Part shown: positions 1 through 7,548 of the stretch, piece by piece | Numbering within the stretch: the first letter of the stretch is position 1 | How the letters are laid out: each line of letters starts with the position of its first letter | Source of the DNA: Bacillus sp. RO1 | GTDB taxonomy: Bacteria; Bacillota; Bacilli; Bacillales; Bacillaceae_I | DNA: 39,426 nt | Assembly: GCF_012524115.1 (NCBI RefSeq) | Contig: NZ_JAAZWB010000031.1 | Location: forward strand, 1 to 39,426 | Direction: 5' to 3' | Made by a program: the position numbers and the translations under genes | The notes under the pieces: generated by a model | The model's input: the letters and a program-made list of their open reading frames with translations, nothing else | What the model was told of the DNA's origin: nothing | Databases searched by the model: none

Positions 1-596
1 AAAACTCCTGAACATTGTCCTCATACGTTGCCTATGACTCCCGGGCAACACCGATACCCCTAAACATTGTCCTCATTTAAACCCTATGACTCCCGGGCAA
101 CACCAATCCCCCTGAACATTGTCCTCATTGAAACCCTATGACTGCCGGTCAATACCAATCCCCCTGAACATTGTCCTCATTTAAACCCTATGACTACCGG
201 GCAATACCAAAACTCCTGAACATTGTCCTCCTACGTTGCCTATGACTCCCGGGCAACACCGATACCCCTAAACATTGTCCTCATTCAAACCCTATGACTC
301 CAGGGCAACACCAATACCCCTGAACATTGTCCTCATTGAAAACCTATGACTACCGGGCAACACCAAAACCACTGAACATTGTCCTCATACGCTCCCTATG
401 ACTACCGGGCAACACCAAAACCACTGAACATTGTCCTCATTGCGACCCTATGACTCCCTGGCAACACCAATACCACTGAACATTGTCCTCATTGAACTCC
501 TATGACTCCCTGGCAACACCAATACCCCTAAACATTGTCCTCATTGAACTCCTATGACTCTCTGGCAACACCAATCCCCCTGAACATTGTCCTCAT
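1..596. repeat. Tandem array 1 of 52-bp units (about 11.5 copies, cut by window start)
   Basis: The word AACATTGTCC recurs at 11, 63, 115, 167, 219, 271, 323, 375, 427, 479, 531 and 583, exactly 52 bp apart with no insertion or deletion. Each unit reads ATGACTCCC, 25 bp, TGTCCTCAT, then a 9-bp linker ending CCT. The block starting near 1 and the block starting near 209 are almost identical, so four-unit segments have been duplicated. The period is not a multiple of three, so this is not a long coding repeat. On the minus strand most units hold a 14-codon frame starting at the ATG of ATGAGGACA. The last copy decays after 597, where a terminator and the end of the CNNM gene follow. The function is unknown. 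Confidence 0.95.
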
Positions 597-661
597 TAAC
601 TCCCTTGATTCTCTGTACTCCCCAAAAATTCTCAATGATCCGGGAACTAATACTTATCAAA

Positions 662-690
662 TAAAAAACCCTGGTATATACCAGGGTTTT
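662..690 (-). terminator. Intrinsic terminator of the CNNM/CorC-type gene
   Basis: A perfect palindrome at 665-690 (arms CCCTGG and CCAGGG around TATATA, extended by A and T runs) lies just past the stop codon. On the minus strand it is followed by a run of six T. Confidence 0.85.
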
Positions 691-698
691 AAAAAATA

Positions 699-1964
699 TT
701 ATGCAGAGAAAACAATGTCTACATTTTTCTCCACAACTACTTTTTGTATTCGATGCTTTTTTACTTCTTCTATATGAATGACGAAGCTTTCACACTCCAC
801 TCTTTCTCCTTTTTTCGGAAGATAGCCGAGCATATCAGAAATCCAACCACCTAACGTGTTAGCCGTGGATTCTGCTACTTCAAGTTGAAGCAGCTCCGTA
901 AATTCTTCCACAGGAAGACGTCCATCCATACGGAATTTCAATTCATCGAGGACTTCCACCAAGTTTTCATTTTCGTCATGCTCATCCCAAATTTCCCCAA
1001 CAATCTCTTCAATAATATCTTCAATCGAGATAATACCCGCAGTCCCACCATATTCATCCAGAACGATGGCCAGATGATTTTGTGAAGTCTGCAGCTCCTT
1101 AAGAAGGTTAGATATTTTGGCAGAACCGATGACAAAAAACGGACTGCGTGCAATTTCTCTTAATGAAAAATTCGGGTTCTGCACGTATTGGGCAAAGAAA
1201 TCTCTATGTGAAATCACTCCGATTATATTATCTATGGACCCTTGATATACAGGTAAGCGTGAATATTGCTCTTTTATAAAAATGTCTTTAATTTCTTCAA
1301 TAGACGTATCCTCCGAGATGGCCACTACATCTGGTCTTGGCGTAAGGATATCTTTCACGACAATATCATCAAACGCTATTGCATTGTGCAGTAATTCTCG
1401 TTCTTGTGTGAGAAAAGTCCCTTCTTCTTCCCCAATTTCCACCATCGCTATGACGTCTTCTTCTGTTACGGTAGGCTCCTCCTTATCTGCACCAAGAAGT
1501 TTTTTGATACCTACTTTTAATTGGACGAACAACCATGTAATTGGATAAAAGAGTTTCATGACTGTCATTAAAGAAGCAGATATTATTAGTAAATATTTTT
1601 CTGCATATTGTTTTGCTAAAGATTTCGGCAAAATCTCCCCAAAAACAAGGACTATTATCGTAATAATTCCTGTCGTGATTGCTAATGTACTGCCACCAGG
1701 GCCGTATAATTGCGTAGCAATGTTTGTAGCTATAGCTGCCATTGCTATGTTGACAATATTATTACCTATTAGGATTGTAGAAACACTTTGATCAAAGTTT
1801 TCTGCCATGTTTAATGAGCGTTTTGCTCTTGCATTGTTGTCTGCCTGATTACGTAGTCGCACTTTGTTCACACTCGTAATAGCCGTTTCAGATGCCGAAA
1901 AATATCCTGATAATATTAACAATGCCCCTAATAAAATTATCGAGTCATAGGGTATACTATCCAA
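699..1964 (-). CDS. CNNM/HlyC/CorC-type membrane protein with CBS pair
   Basis: The 421-residue protein has the order typical of the CNNM/CorC family. A hydrophobic DUF21 (CNNM) domain of several membrane helices covers about residues 5-190 and includes the conserved stretch FGEILPKSLAKQ. A tandem CBS pair (about 205-330) follows, then a CorC_HlyC domain (about 345-420). Family members such as B. subtilis MpfA (YhdP) are linked to magnesium export, so a role in Mg2+ homeostasis is likely but not shown here. The start is a TTG at 1962-1964, preceded by GGAGAG ten bases upstream; no in-frame ATG is better placed. The gene stands alone, with its own terminator at 662-690 and a candidate sigma-A promoter at 1998-2026. 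Confidence 0.9.
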   Translation of the reverse strand: MDSIPYDSIILLGALLILSGYFSASETAITSVNKVRLRNQADNNARAKRSLNMAENFDQSVSTILIGNNIVNIAMAAIATNIATQLYGPGGSTLAITTGIITIIVLVFGEILPKSLAKQYAEKYLLIISASLMTVMKLFYPITWLFVQLKVGIKKLLGADKEEPTVTEEDVIAMVEIGEEEGTFLTQERELLHNAIAFDDIVVKDILTPRPDVVAISEDTSIEEIKDIFIKEQYSRLPVYQGSIDNIIGVISHRDFFAQYVQNPNFSLREIARSPFFVIGSAKISNLLKELQTSQNHLAIVLDEYGGTAGIISIEDIIEEIVGEIWDEHDENENLVEVLDELKFRMDGRLPVEEFTELLQLEVAESTANTLGGWISDMLGYLPKKGERVECESFVIHIEEVKKHRIQKVVVEKNVDIVFSA

Positions 1965-1997
1965 GTTCTCATCACTCTCCTACATATATATATAATA

Positions 1998-2026
1998 AAT
2001 ATATTTTGAAACGGGAAATTTAGCAA
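1998..2026 (-). promoter_or_regulatory. Candidate sigma-A promoter of the CNNM/CorC-type gene
   Basis: On the minus strand TTGCTA (2026-2021) and TATATT (2003-1998) are separated by 17 bp, about 35 bp before the TTG start. The region is AT-rich, so chance matches are possible. Confidence 0.5.
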
Positions 2027-2081
2027 TAAAAAAGCAGAAAAACACATAAAAATTTTGTATTTTTCTAAAAATTTATTTCTA

Positions 2082-2110
2082 TTGAGAATGTGAAAAAGCC
2101 ATGTTATAAT
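2082..2110 (+). promoter_or_regulatory. Sigma-A promoter of the dioxygenase gene at 2168
   Basis: TTGAGA (2082-2087) and a perfect TATAAT (2105-2110) are spaced by 17 bp. The -10 element directly abuts the MhqR-like operator, which would cover the transcription start. Confidence 0.85.
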
Positions 2111-2128
2111 TATCTTGAATTCGAGATA
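2111..2128. promoter_or_regulatory. MhqR-type operator 1
   Basis: TATCTTGAATTCGAGATA is a 9+9 inverted repeat with one mismatch. It closely resembles the MhqR box of B. subtilis as I remember it (TATCTCGAATTCGAGATA). It starts one base after the -10 element, a placement expected for repression. A second copy lies at 4552-4569. Confidence 0.8.
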
Positions 2129-2167
2129 TCTTAAATAAAACCATTTTCATAAAAGGAGTGATAACCT

Positions 2168-3136
2168 ATGGAATTATTGGGTTTACACCACGTTTCTTTA
2201 TTAACTGCCAAAGCAGAAAAGAATTATCATTTTTTCACAGAGGTTCTTGGAATGCGACTTGTAAAAAAGACCGTTAATCAAGATAACACCTCCTCTTATC
2301 ATCTGTTTTATGGTGATGCAGAAGGAAATCCTGGAACAGAGATTACCTTTTTCGATATACCAGGACTGGGCAGAACACATGAAGGCGTTTCGAGCATTTC
2401 TTCAACTTCCCTGCGGGTGGCAACAACCGAATCACTTCGTTTTTGGCAACAGAGATTTCAGAAACTCAACATAAAACAAGAAGAAATAAAACAGCGTGCA
2501 GACAGGGACACTTTAGCTTTTGAAGATTATGAAGGAACTAAGCTATTATTAGTGGCTGATAACGGAGAAATGGGTGTACCAGCAGGTGTTCCATGGGAAA
2601 AGAAAGACATTCCGAAAGAACATGCCATTATTGGACTTGGGCCAGTAACTTTGACGGTTAAATCCTCTCTTCCGACCACAAGCATCTTAACCAATGTGCT
2701 TGGCTTTCAGCATAAAGGGTCATATCCTTCTTCTAAAGGGGATTTCCCTGCAATTGAAGTGTACACAACAGGGGCAGGCGGGCCAGGAGCAGAAGTGCAT
2801 ATTGAGACAAGGCCTGATCTTCCACCTGAAAGAATAGGACGGGGTGGCGTACACCATGTAGCATTCCGCGTTCCAAACAAAGAGGAGTTCCAAAAGTGGG
2901 TACAACGAGTAAGAGAGACTCGCCTTCCGAACTCAGGAGAAGTAGAAAGATATTATTTTAAAGCACTCTACTTCAGAGAGCCTAATGGGATTCTTTTTGA
3001 ACTATCCACAGACACACCTGGGTTCAGTGCAGACGAACCGCTAAAATCAATGGGAGAAAAACTTGCGCTTCCTCCATTTTTAGAACCAAAAAGAGAAGAA
3101 ATCGAAGCAAGCTTACGACCGCTTGAAATTAACTAA
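2168..3136 (+). CDS. Ring-cleaving dioxygenase, VOC family (MhqA/MhqO-like)
   Basis: The 322-residue protein is built of repeated glyoxalase/VOC modules: one at about residues 5-130 starting LGLHHVSLLT, another at about 150-290 with GVHHVAFRV and a C-terminal NGILFELSTD. The paired His and late Glu fit a metal-binding ring-cleaving dioxygenase. Length and sequence fit the MhqA (YkcA) and MhqO (YdfO) group of B. subtilis, which handles methylhydroquinone-type and other quinone or electrophile stress in the cytosol. The MhqR-like box at the promoter supports this. The start has GGAGTG nine bases upstream. The gene is monocistronic, with a terminator at 3147-3183. Whether it is the MhqA or MhqO orthologue cannot be decided here. 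Confidence 0.88.
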   Translation: MELLGLHHVSLLTAKAEKNYHFFTEVLGMRLVKKTVNQDNTSSYHLFYGDAEGNPGTEITFFDIPGLGRTHEGVSSISSTSLRVATTESLRFWQQRFQKLNIKQEEIKQRADRDTLAFEDYEGTKLLLVADNGEMGVPAGVPWEKKDIPKEHAIIGLGPVTLTVKSSLPTTSILTNVLGFQHKGSYPSSKGDFPAIEVYTTGAGGPGAEVHIETRPDLPPERIGRGGVHHVAFRVPNKEEFQKWVQRVRETRLPNSGEVERYYFKALYFREPNGILFELSTDTPGFSADEPLKSMGEKLALPPFLEPKREEIEASLRPLEIN

Positions 3137-3146
3137 ATAGATAATG

Positions 3147-3183
3147 GAGTTGAAATTGAATAGTTGATTTCAGCTCTTTTTTT
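3147..3183 (+). terminator. Intrinsic terminator of the dioxygenase gene
   Basis: GAGTTGAAAT and ATTTCAGCTC form a 10-bp stem with one G-T pair around a 10-base loop, followed by seven T. Confidence 0.85.
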
Positions 3184-3209
3184 GTTGAAAAATAAATATT
3201 TTGAAAACG

Positions 3210-3239
3210 CTGACAAGTTGAAGCCTATACACATATAGT
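3210..3239 (+). promoter_or_regulatory. Candidate sigma-A promoter of the small membrane protein gene
   Basis: CTGACA (3210-3215) and TATAGT (3234-3239) are separated by 18 bp, about 28 bp before the start codon. Confidence 0.45.
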
Positions 3240-3266
3240 GATAGCAAAGGGAAAGGAGGGTGTTAT

Positions 3267-3446
3267 ATGGAAAGAATCATTCTGTTTTTCGCTGCCATGC
3301 TAGCAGGTTTTGCGCTTCTTAGAGTACCAATGACAGGAACGTTTGCTGCTCTTGAGCCGATCACTAGTATTCTTGGTATCGTTACTGTTCTAGTATTCTC
3401 ACTTGCTTTAATCTATAGGGGGGTACGGAATCTTATAAACCGATAA
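3267..3446 (+). CDS. Small two-helix membrane protein, 59 aa, unknown function
   Basis: I do not recognise a named family. The ATG is preceded by a near-ideal AAAGGAGGG seven to eight bases upstream, and a terminator follows at 3482-3510, so the gene is very likely expressed. The product begins MERIILFFAAMLAGFALL, a hydrophobic segment. A short polar stretch follows, then a second hydrophobic segment around GIVTVLVFSLALIYRG, ending in RNLINR. Two membrane spans with a basic C-terminus are predicted. It lies alone between the two dioxygenase genes and has its own candidate promoter, so a link to quinone stress is not implied by operon structure. Confidence 0.75.
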   Translation: MERIILFFAAMLAGFALLRVPMTGTFAALEPITSILGIVTVLVFSLALIYRGVRNLINR

Positions 3447-3481
3447 GAATCCTTGAACTAATTTTATATACTCAAACAATT

Positions 3482-3510
3482 CCCGGAGGCGTCGACACTC
3501 CGGGGTTTTT
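3482..3510 (+). terminator. Intrinsic terminator of the 59-aa gene
   Basis: CCCGGAG (3482-3488) pairs with CTCCGGG (3498-3504), followed by G and five T. Confidence 0.85.
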
Positions 3511-3632
3511 AAATAGAGGAGTGGTAGGCAGGTTTCAAGCTCGCTGATGAACGCTAGCATTTCTAGAAAGAGCTGAAGGTACTTTTTTCATTTAACCTTT
3601 TTAATAATGTGCACTCATTATTTATACAATCT

Positions 3633-3663
3633 AAAAAACAGACTCCTTACATAAAGTCTGTTT
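3633..3663 (-). terminator. Intrinsic terminator of the CatE-like gene
   Basis: Arms AAACAGACT (3636-3644) and AGTCTGTTT (3655-3663) form a 9-bp stem. On the minus strand a run of six T ends the structure. It overlaps the stop codon at 3662-3664. Confidence 0.85.
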
Positions 3664-4513
3664 ATACGAGTTTGATATTATTGCCTGAAGGATCCTGTAC
3701 GAAGTGTTGGCCATCCAAAACCTCTACTATATAGCCTAATGATGTCAGCCTATCAACTGCAGCCAGCTTACTTTTTTCACTTGAATACGCCAATGAGAAC
3801 CATTCAAGGCCCACGGAATTCTCTTCAGGTGCCGGTGCTCCGACCCCATTCCATGTATTCAGACCGATATGATGATGATAGCGTTCTGTTGACATAAACA
3901 ATGCCTGGGCTCCATAGCGTGTGACAACTTCAAATCCGAGTCCTTGCGTATAAAACTGCTCGGTATCTTTAAGTTCAGCAACGTGAAGGTGAATATGCCC
4001 CATCACGGTTTTTTTTGGAAGTCCATCCCATTTGATATCATGCCCCTCTTTTAGCAAGTCTTCCACATCAAGGGCTATCGAGGCCATCTCCACTTCTGGT
4101 CCATTCCAATTCCATTCCTCAGCCGGACGATCTCTATAAATTTCAATTCCGTTTCCATCTGGATCTGCCAAATATATTGCTTCACTTACCAGATGATCTG
4201 AGGCTCCTTGGAGGCGGACACTATTGTCGATGAAATGGTGGAGGATGCTTCCTAGGTCTGCTCTTGATGGTAATAGAAGTGCAAAATGATAAAGGCCGGT
4301 AGTACGGTGCTGCTTGGGATTAATATTTTGTGGTTGTACTATAGTCAACAACGGAGTCTGGCCATTTGCCGAAAATACCGCTTGGGATTCTGTTTGTTCT
4401 AATAGAATAAAGCCAATTATTTTTGTATAAAAATCAATGGAGCGTTGAAGATTTTCTACATTTAACATGACATCCTGCACGTAAGTGGTAGGACTTTGAT
4501 GGAAGTGTTTCAT
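3662..4513 (-). CDS. Catechol-2,3-dioxygenase-like VOC family protein (CatE-like)
   Basis: The 283-residue protein has two VOC modules, about residues 8-130 (YVQDVMLNVENLQRSIDFYT) and 165-283 (MGHIHLHVAELKDTEQFYTQ). Candidate metal ligands are the His of GHIHLHV, the His in the YHHHIGLNTW segment, and an acidic residue near the C-terminus. Family and length match B. subtilis CatE (YfiE), an extradiol dioxygenase acting on catechol and related thiol-reactive aromatics. GGAGG lies nine bases before the ATG. The promoter at 4571-4600 is followed at once by a second MhqR-like box, so this gene and the dioxygenase gene at 2168 are likely controlled by the same repressor. It is transcribed alone. 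Confidence 0.85.
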   Translation of the reverse strand: MKHFHQSPTTYVQDVMLNVENLQRSIDFYTKIIGFILLEQTESQAVFSANGQTPLLTIVQPQNINPKQHRTTGLYHFALLLPSRADLGSILHHFIDNSVRLQGASDHLVSEAIYLADPDGNGIEIYRDRPAEEWNWNGPEVEMASIALDVEDLLKEGHDIKWDGLPKKTVMGHIHLHVAELKDTEQFYTQGLGFEVVTRYGAQALFMSTERYHHHIGLNTWNGVGAPAPEENSVGLEWFSLAYSSEKSKLAAVDRLTSLGYIVEVLDGQHFVQDPSGNNIKLV

Positions 4514-4551
4514 GGATAGATTCCTCCTTGGTTTTTTACTTCGAAATTAAA

Positions 4552-4569
4552 TATCTTGAATTAAAGATA
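4552..4569. promoter_or_regulatory. MhqR-type operator 2
   Basis: TATCTTGAATTAAAGATA is an inverted repeat with one mismatch. It shares TATCTTGAATT and AGATA with operator 1 at 2111-2128. It sits between the predicted -10 element and the start codon of the CatE-like gene. Confidence 0.75.
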
Positions 4570-4570
4570 T

Positions 4571-4600
4571 TTTATCACATTTGTTTCTAGATTGATACAA
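4571..4600 (-). promoter_or_regulatory. Candidate sigma-A promoter of the CatE-like gene
   Basis: On the minus strand TTGTAT (4600-4595) and GATAAA (4576-4571) are 18 bp apart. The operator begins one base downstream, mirroring the arrangement at 2082-2128. Confidence 0.55.
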
Positions 4601-4616
4601 TTACTTCTATTTTTTG

Positions 4617-4648
4617 AGAAAATAGGGTGTGACTATACAGCCACACCT
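4617..4648 (-). terminator. Probable terminator of the DinB-family gene
   Basis: On the minus strand GGTGTGGC and the CACACC segment pair around a short loop, followed by a T-rich stretch. The T run is broken, so efficiency is uncertain. Confidence 0.5.
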
Positions 4649-4662
4649 TACACTAAATTCTA

Positions 4663-5172
4663 CTATACGAGTTGATTTTCCTCTGTCACCTTGCTCCAAA
4701 GGTCCTCTGTCCCAGCTGCCCGCTTAATGGTATTTATTGCTCCTTGATGTAAACCTTCATGCCAGATTGCAAAGCTCAGCAGCTCCCCAAGCGTTGTAAG
4801 CTCATAATCTCCCATTTTGAACGGCTGTTGAATTCTTTCTTCTAACTTTCCTTCAAAGTCTTTTTGAATACGAGTAGGCTGTTCAACTAAATAGTTCCTG
4901 ATCTCTTTCAAAGTAGGAGGACTCGTCTTCCATTGATGGGGGCTTGACCCTCTTGCAAACAATTCAAGATAATCCTTTGGTACATTGTGTTCCTCTCCAA
5001 TAAACGGATAGAGTAATGTATCTTGTGAAACAAATATATGTCCCAAATTCCACCTGATTGAATTTTTCACATTTCCCGGCATCTCATCTGCTAAATATTC
5101 AGGTGTGGCATCAAGAGAAGCAATGGTTCTCTTTCGCACAAATTGCATTTGCTTAAATAAAATTTCTTCCAT
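4663..5172 (-). CDS. DinB-family protein (YfiT-like putative metal-dependent enzyme)
   Basis: The 169-residue helical protein carries the three-histidine pattern of the DinB superfamily: His in RWNLGHIFV (about residue 45), and two in IWHEGLHQG (about 138 and 142). These would bind a metal in a four-helix bundle. Many members act in the cytosol as thiol-dependent transferases or have no known substrate; I infer nothing more specific. An AAAGGGG ribosome binding site lies 11 bases before the ATG, slightly far but the best available. The upstream region has no clear promoter and contains the 21-bp periodic repeat. Confidence 0.85.
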   Translation of the reverse strand: MEEILFKQMQFVRKRTIASLDATPEYLADEMPGNVKNSIRWNLGHIFVSQDTLLYPFIGEEHNVPKDYLELFARGSSPHQWKTSPPTLKEIRNYLVEQPTRIQKDFEGKLEERIQQPFKMGDYELTTLGELLSFAIWHEGLHQGAINTIKRAAGTEDLWSKVTEENQLV

Positions 5173-5283
5173 CTTTTCATCATCCCCTTTGTAATTTCTC
5201 CCTTATACTCTTCTTCATATTTAGATAAAACCCTTCTAAATTGGCCATGTTAGGAGTTGTAGATTCTTGTTAGGAAATGTCGA

Positions 5284-5409
5284 ACGGCATGTATTTTTGG
5301 TTTTTGGAAAGTATTTTCTGTGATTTGGAAAATAAACTAGTGGTTACGGCTCGTATTTTTTGTCGAATGGAAAATAAATAAGCCGCTTCGGAAAATAAAT
5401 GTATTTAGT
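5284..5409. repeat. Degenerate 21-bp periodic repeat
   Basis: Six consecutive 21-bp segments begin at 5284, 5305, 5326, 5347, 5368 and 5389. Most start with TGG or CGG, and three carry GGAAAATAAA (5327, 5369, 5390). The remaining units are weak matches. The segment lies between the DinB gene and the AGCS symporter terminator, with no gene of its own. Confidence 0.55.
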
Positions 5410-5443
5410 CTCCACTACTCTAGTTGTTTTTCATTTATACAAA

Positions 5444-5477
5444 GAAAAAAGCCACAGGATCTCATCAAGATCCTGCA
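5444..5477 (-). terminator. Intrinsic terminator of the AGCS symporter gene
   Basis: CAGGATCT (5455-5462) pairs with AGATCCTG (5468-5475). On the minus strand the stem is followed by GGC and six T. Confidence 0.85.
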
Positions 5478-5499
5478 GCTACATATCTAACATTTACAT

Positions 5500-6921
5500 T
5501 TAAGCACCTTTTTCCTCAACACTTGGTGACTCATCTTCCCAGCATTCCGTATTTTCTAATCCCTCGATATTACTCGCATAGAATACAGGGTCTTTTCCTT
5601 CTTTACGCTGCTTTAGATAGTCCTTCAGAACAGCAAGAGCAATCTTTCCGATAAAGGCTAATGCTATAAGGTTAGTGATAGCCATCAATGCCATGAATAA
5701 ATCTGCGAGGTTCCACACCATGCTCAGACTAGCTACTGAACCAAAGACTGTCATACCAAGAACTGCAAAGCGGAAAATCATAATCGCTGTTTTGCTTTCT
5801 TTAATAAATTCTATATTGGATTCTCCATAATAATAGTTTCCAATAATGGAACTAAAGCAGAATAATAGAATCGCAATCGCTATAAAGATGCTCGCCCAAG
5901 GCCCAACATGCTCAGCTAGCGCCACCTGTGTCAACTCAATTCCTTCCATTTCTTCTCCGCCAGGAATTCCTGCCAATAGTATGATGAATGCTGTTGCACT
6001 ACAAATTAAGATAGTATCCACAAAAACTCCAAGCGTCTGAATGAAACCTTGTTTGGCAGGATGACTTACGTCAGCAGTTGCCGCTGCAACCGGAGCACTA
6101 CCCATACCAGCTTCATTCGAGAACAGTCCGCGTTTTACACCATTCATAATGGCAGCACCGATACCACCGGCTACCGCTTCGTTTAAACCAAAAGCACTGG
6201 AGATAATCACACCGATTAATCCTGGAATTTCTCCGATATTGATCGCAATGACATAGAGCGCCAACAACAAATAAGAAACAGCCATAACTGGCACGACGAC
6301 TTGTGAAACTTTGGCAATTCTCTTTACTCCTCCGAAGATTACCATAGCTACAATTGCCGTAAGTACTAACCCAAGAACTAAGCGATTCACGCCAAAGGCT
6401 TCGTTAAATGCGACGGTAATCGTGTTCGCCTGAACCGATGTAAATGCCAGTCCAAAACAGAATGTAATCAAGACAGCGAATAAAATACCCATCCAACGTG
6501 CTCCCATTGCCTTTTGCATATAGTAGGCTGGGCCACCTTTGAATCCGCTCTTATCCTTTACCTTGTATACCTGCGCAAGCGTACTTTCAATAAAACTTAA
6601 GGACGCACCGAACAGCGCAACTACCCACATCCAAAATACAGCACCAGGACCTCCAAGAGAGATGGCAATTGCCACACCTGCAAGGTTACCTGTACCTATT
6701 CGAGTTGCCGCACTGATACAAAAGGCACCAAAGGACGACACTCTCTTTTTCGCTTCATTTGATGTCGGACTCTCTTTTAATAACCGAAACATCTCACCTA
6801 TCTGTGTAAACTGAACAAATTTTGATTTCAAAGAAAAGTAAATCCCTAAGCCAACCAATAAAGCAATAAGAACATAAGACCAAAGGATTTTATTACTCCA
6901 TTCAATAATTATGTCTATCAT
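5500..6921 (-). CDS. AGCS family amino acid:sodium symporter (AlsT/GlnT type)
   Basis: The protein has about 11 hydrophobic segments and the AGCS hallmark regions RIGTGNLAGVAIAISLGGPG near the N-terminus and KRGLFSNEAGMGSAP in the middle. This family imports alanine, glycine or glutamine with Na+ through the cytoplasmic membrane; the substrate cannot be read from the sequence. I place the start at the ATG at 6921 (473 aa). The GTG at 6930 overlaps the ribosome binding site, whereas AAAGGTG lies eight bases before the ATG. The C-terminal tail after residue 445 is polar and cytosolic. The gene is alone, with a terminator at 5444-5477 and a leader of about 180 bases. Confidence 0.92.
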   Translation of the reverse strand: MIDIIIEWSNKILWSYVLIALLVGLGIYFSLKSKFVQFTQIGEMFRLLKESPTSNEAKKRVSSFGAFCISAATRIGTGNLAGVAIAISLGGPGAVFWMWVVALFGASLSFIESTLAQVYKVKDKSGFKGGPAYYMQKAMGARWMGILFAVLITFCFGLAFTSVQANTITVAFNEAFGVNRLVLGLVLTAIVAMVIFGGVKRIAKVSQVVVPVMAVSYLLLALYVIAINIGEIPGLIGVIISSAFGLNEAVAGGIGAAIMNGVKRGLFSNEAGMGSAPVAAATADVSHPAKQGFIQTLGVFVDTILICSATAFIILLAGIPGGEEMEGIELTQVALAEHVGPWASIFIAIAILLFCFSSIIGNYYYGESNIEFIKESKTAIMIFRFAVLGMTVFGSVASLSMVWNLADLFMALMAITNLIALAFIGKIALAVLKDYLKQRKEGKDPVFYASNIEGLENTECWEDESPSVEEKGA

Positions 6922-6989
6922 GATGTCCACACCTTTTCTGTAAGAGTCAACACTTGCAATATTGGTAGCGCTCCCAATATTTGTTTCTC

Positions 6990-7034
6990 AATAAAAATAT
7001 TTAATAGAAAAGCTTTAAAGTTTTCCTATTAAAT
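6990..7034 (-). promoter_or_regulatory. Terminator-like hairpin in the AGCS symporter leader
   Basis: ATTTAATAG (6999-7007) and CTATTAAAT (7026-7034) make a perfect 9-bp stem that can extend inward. On the minus strand it is followed by ATTTTTAT. A second hairpin, AATATTGG with CCAATATT, lies nearer the gene at 6958-6981. Both lie between the predicted promoter and the start codon, as an attenuator would. No T-box or other known riboswitch signature is seen. Confidence 0.45.
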
Positions 7035-7107
7035 ACTTTTATCTATCAGACTGTTGTTATTACAGGCCAGTAATAATAAGAAACAAGTGTTATATAATAC
7101 TTTTATA

Positions 7108-7136
7108 ATTTTATCACTATACTAAAATAGTTTCAA
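7108..7136 (-). promoter_or_regulatory. Candidate sigma-A promoter of the AGCS symporter
   Basis: On the minus strand TTGAAA (7136-7131) and TAAAAT (7113-7108) are 17 bp apart. This gives a leader of about 180 bases. Confidence 0.5.
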
Positions 7137-7274
7137 CAATTATTATTGAATTAAATACTTTCTCCATTTTCAAAATTTTGTTCATTCAAATTAAACCCAG
7201 TAAATTCTTATTACCTTTCTTTGCTGAAATGGTTTATACTAAATCTACTAATAAGACCATTAGGAGGAAGCTGT

Positions 7275-7457
7275 ATGACAGAAAGTAATGAACCTAAGAA
7301 AATCAGTCTGCAAGAAGCGATGAAAAAGCAATTGGAGAATAAAAAGAAACAAGCAGCTGGCGGCAAAGGGAACTTTAATAGTGCACAAGGAACACAAAAA
7401 ATGAAAAGCCAACAAACGAAAAAACCTAGCAACACTAGAAGAAAAATGGGCGTTTAA
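7275..7457 (+). CDS. Small hydrophilic basic protein, 60 aa, unknown function
   Basis: The product begins MTESNEPKKISLQEAMKKQL and is lysine- and glutamine-rich, with a probable short helix over residues 9-28 and a disordered basic tail ending RRKMGV. I chose the ATG at 7275 because TAGGAGGAAG lies just upstream; the earlier in-frame ATG at 7221 has no ribosome binding site. A weak promoter (TTACCT at 7211, TATACT at 7235, 18 bp apart) precedes it and a strong shared terminator follows. It is probably a conserved Bacillaceae protein, but I cannot name it, and nothing in the context gives a function. Confidence 0.7.
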   Translation: MTESNEPKKISLQEAMKKQLENKKKQAAGGKGNFNSAQGTQKMKSQQTKKPSNTRRKMGV

Positions 7458-7500
7458 AGCAGATTTCAAGTACTAAAAATTCACTTGATTTCTGAACACT

Positions 7501-7548
7501 AAAAAAAGGCAGTAAGTGGGTTCATTCATCCGCTTACTGCCTTTTTTT
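7501..7548. terminator. Bidirectional terminator between convergent genes
   Basis: GGCAGTAAG (7508-7516) pairs with CTTACTGCC (7533-7541), flanked by seven A on the left and seven T on the right. It therefore works for the 60-aa gene and for the regulator gene, whose stop codon lies inside the stem. Confidence 0.9.

Noticed and set aside
535..777. Plus-strand reading frame across the end of array 1
   Set aside because: It runs through repeat units, the terminator and the end of the CNNM gene, without a ribosome binding site.
6930..7107. T-box riboswitch in the AGCS symporter leader
   Set aside because: No T-box core (AGGGTGGNACCGCG) or specifier-loop features are present.
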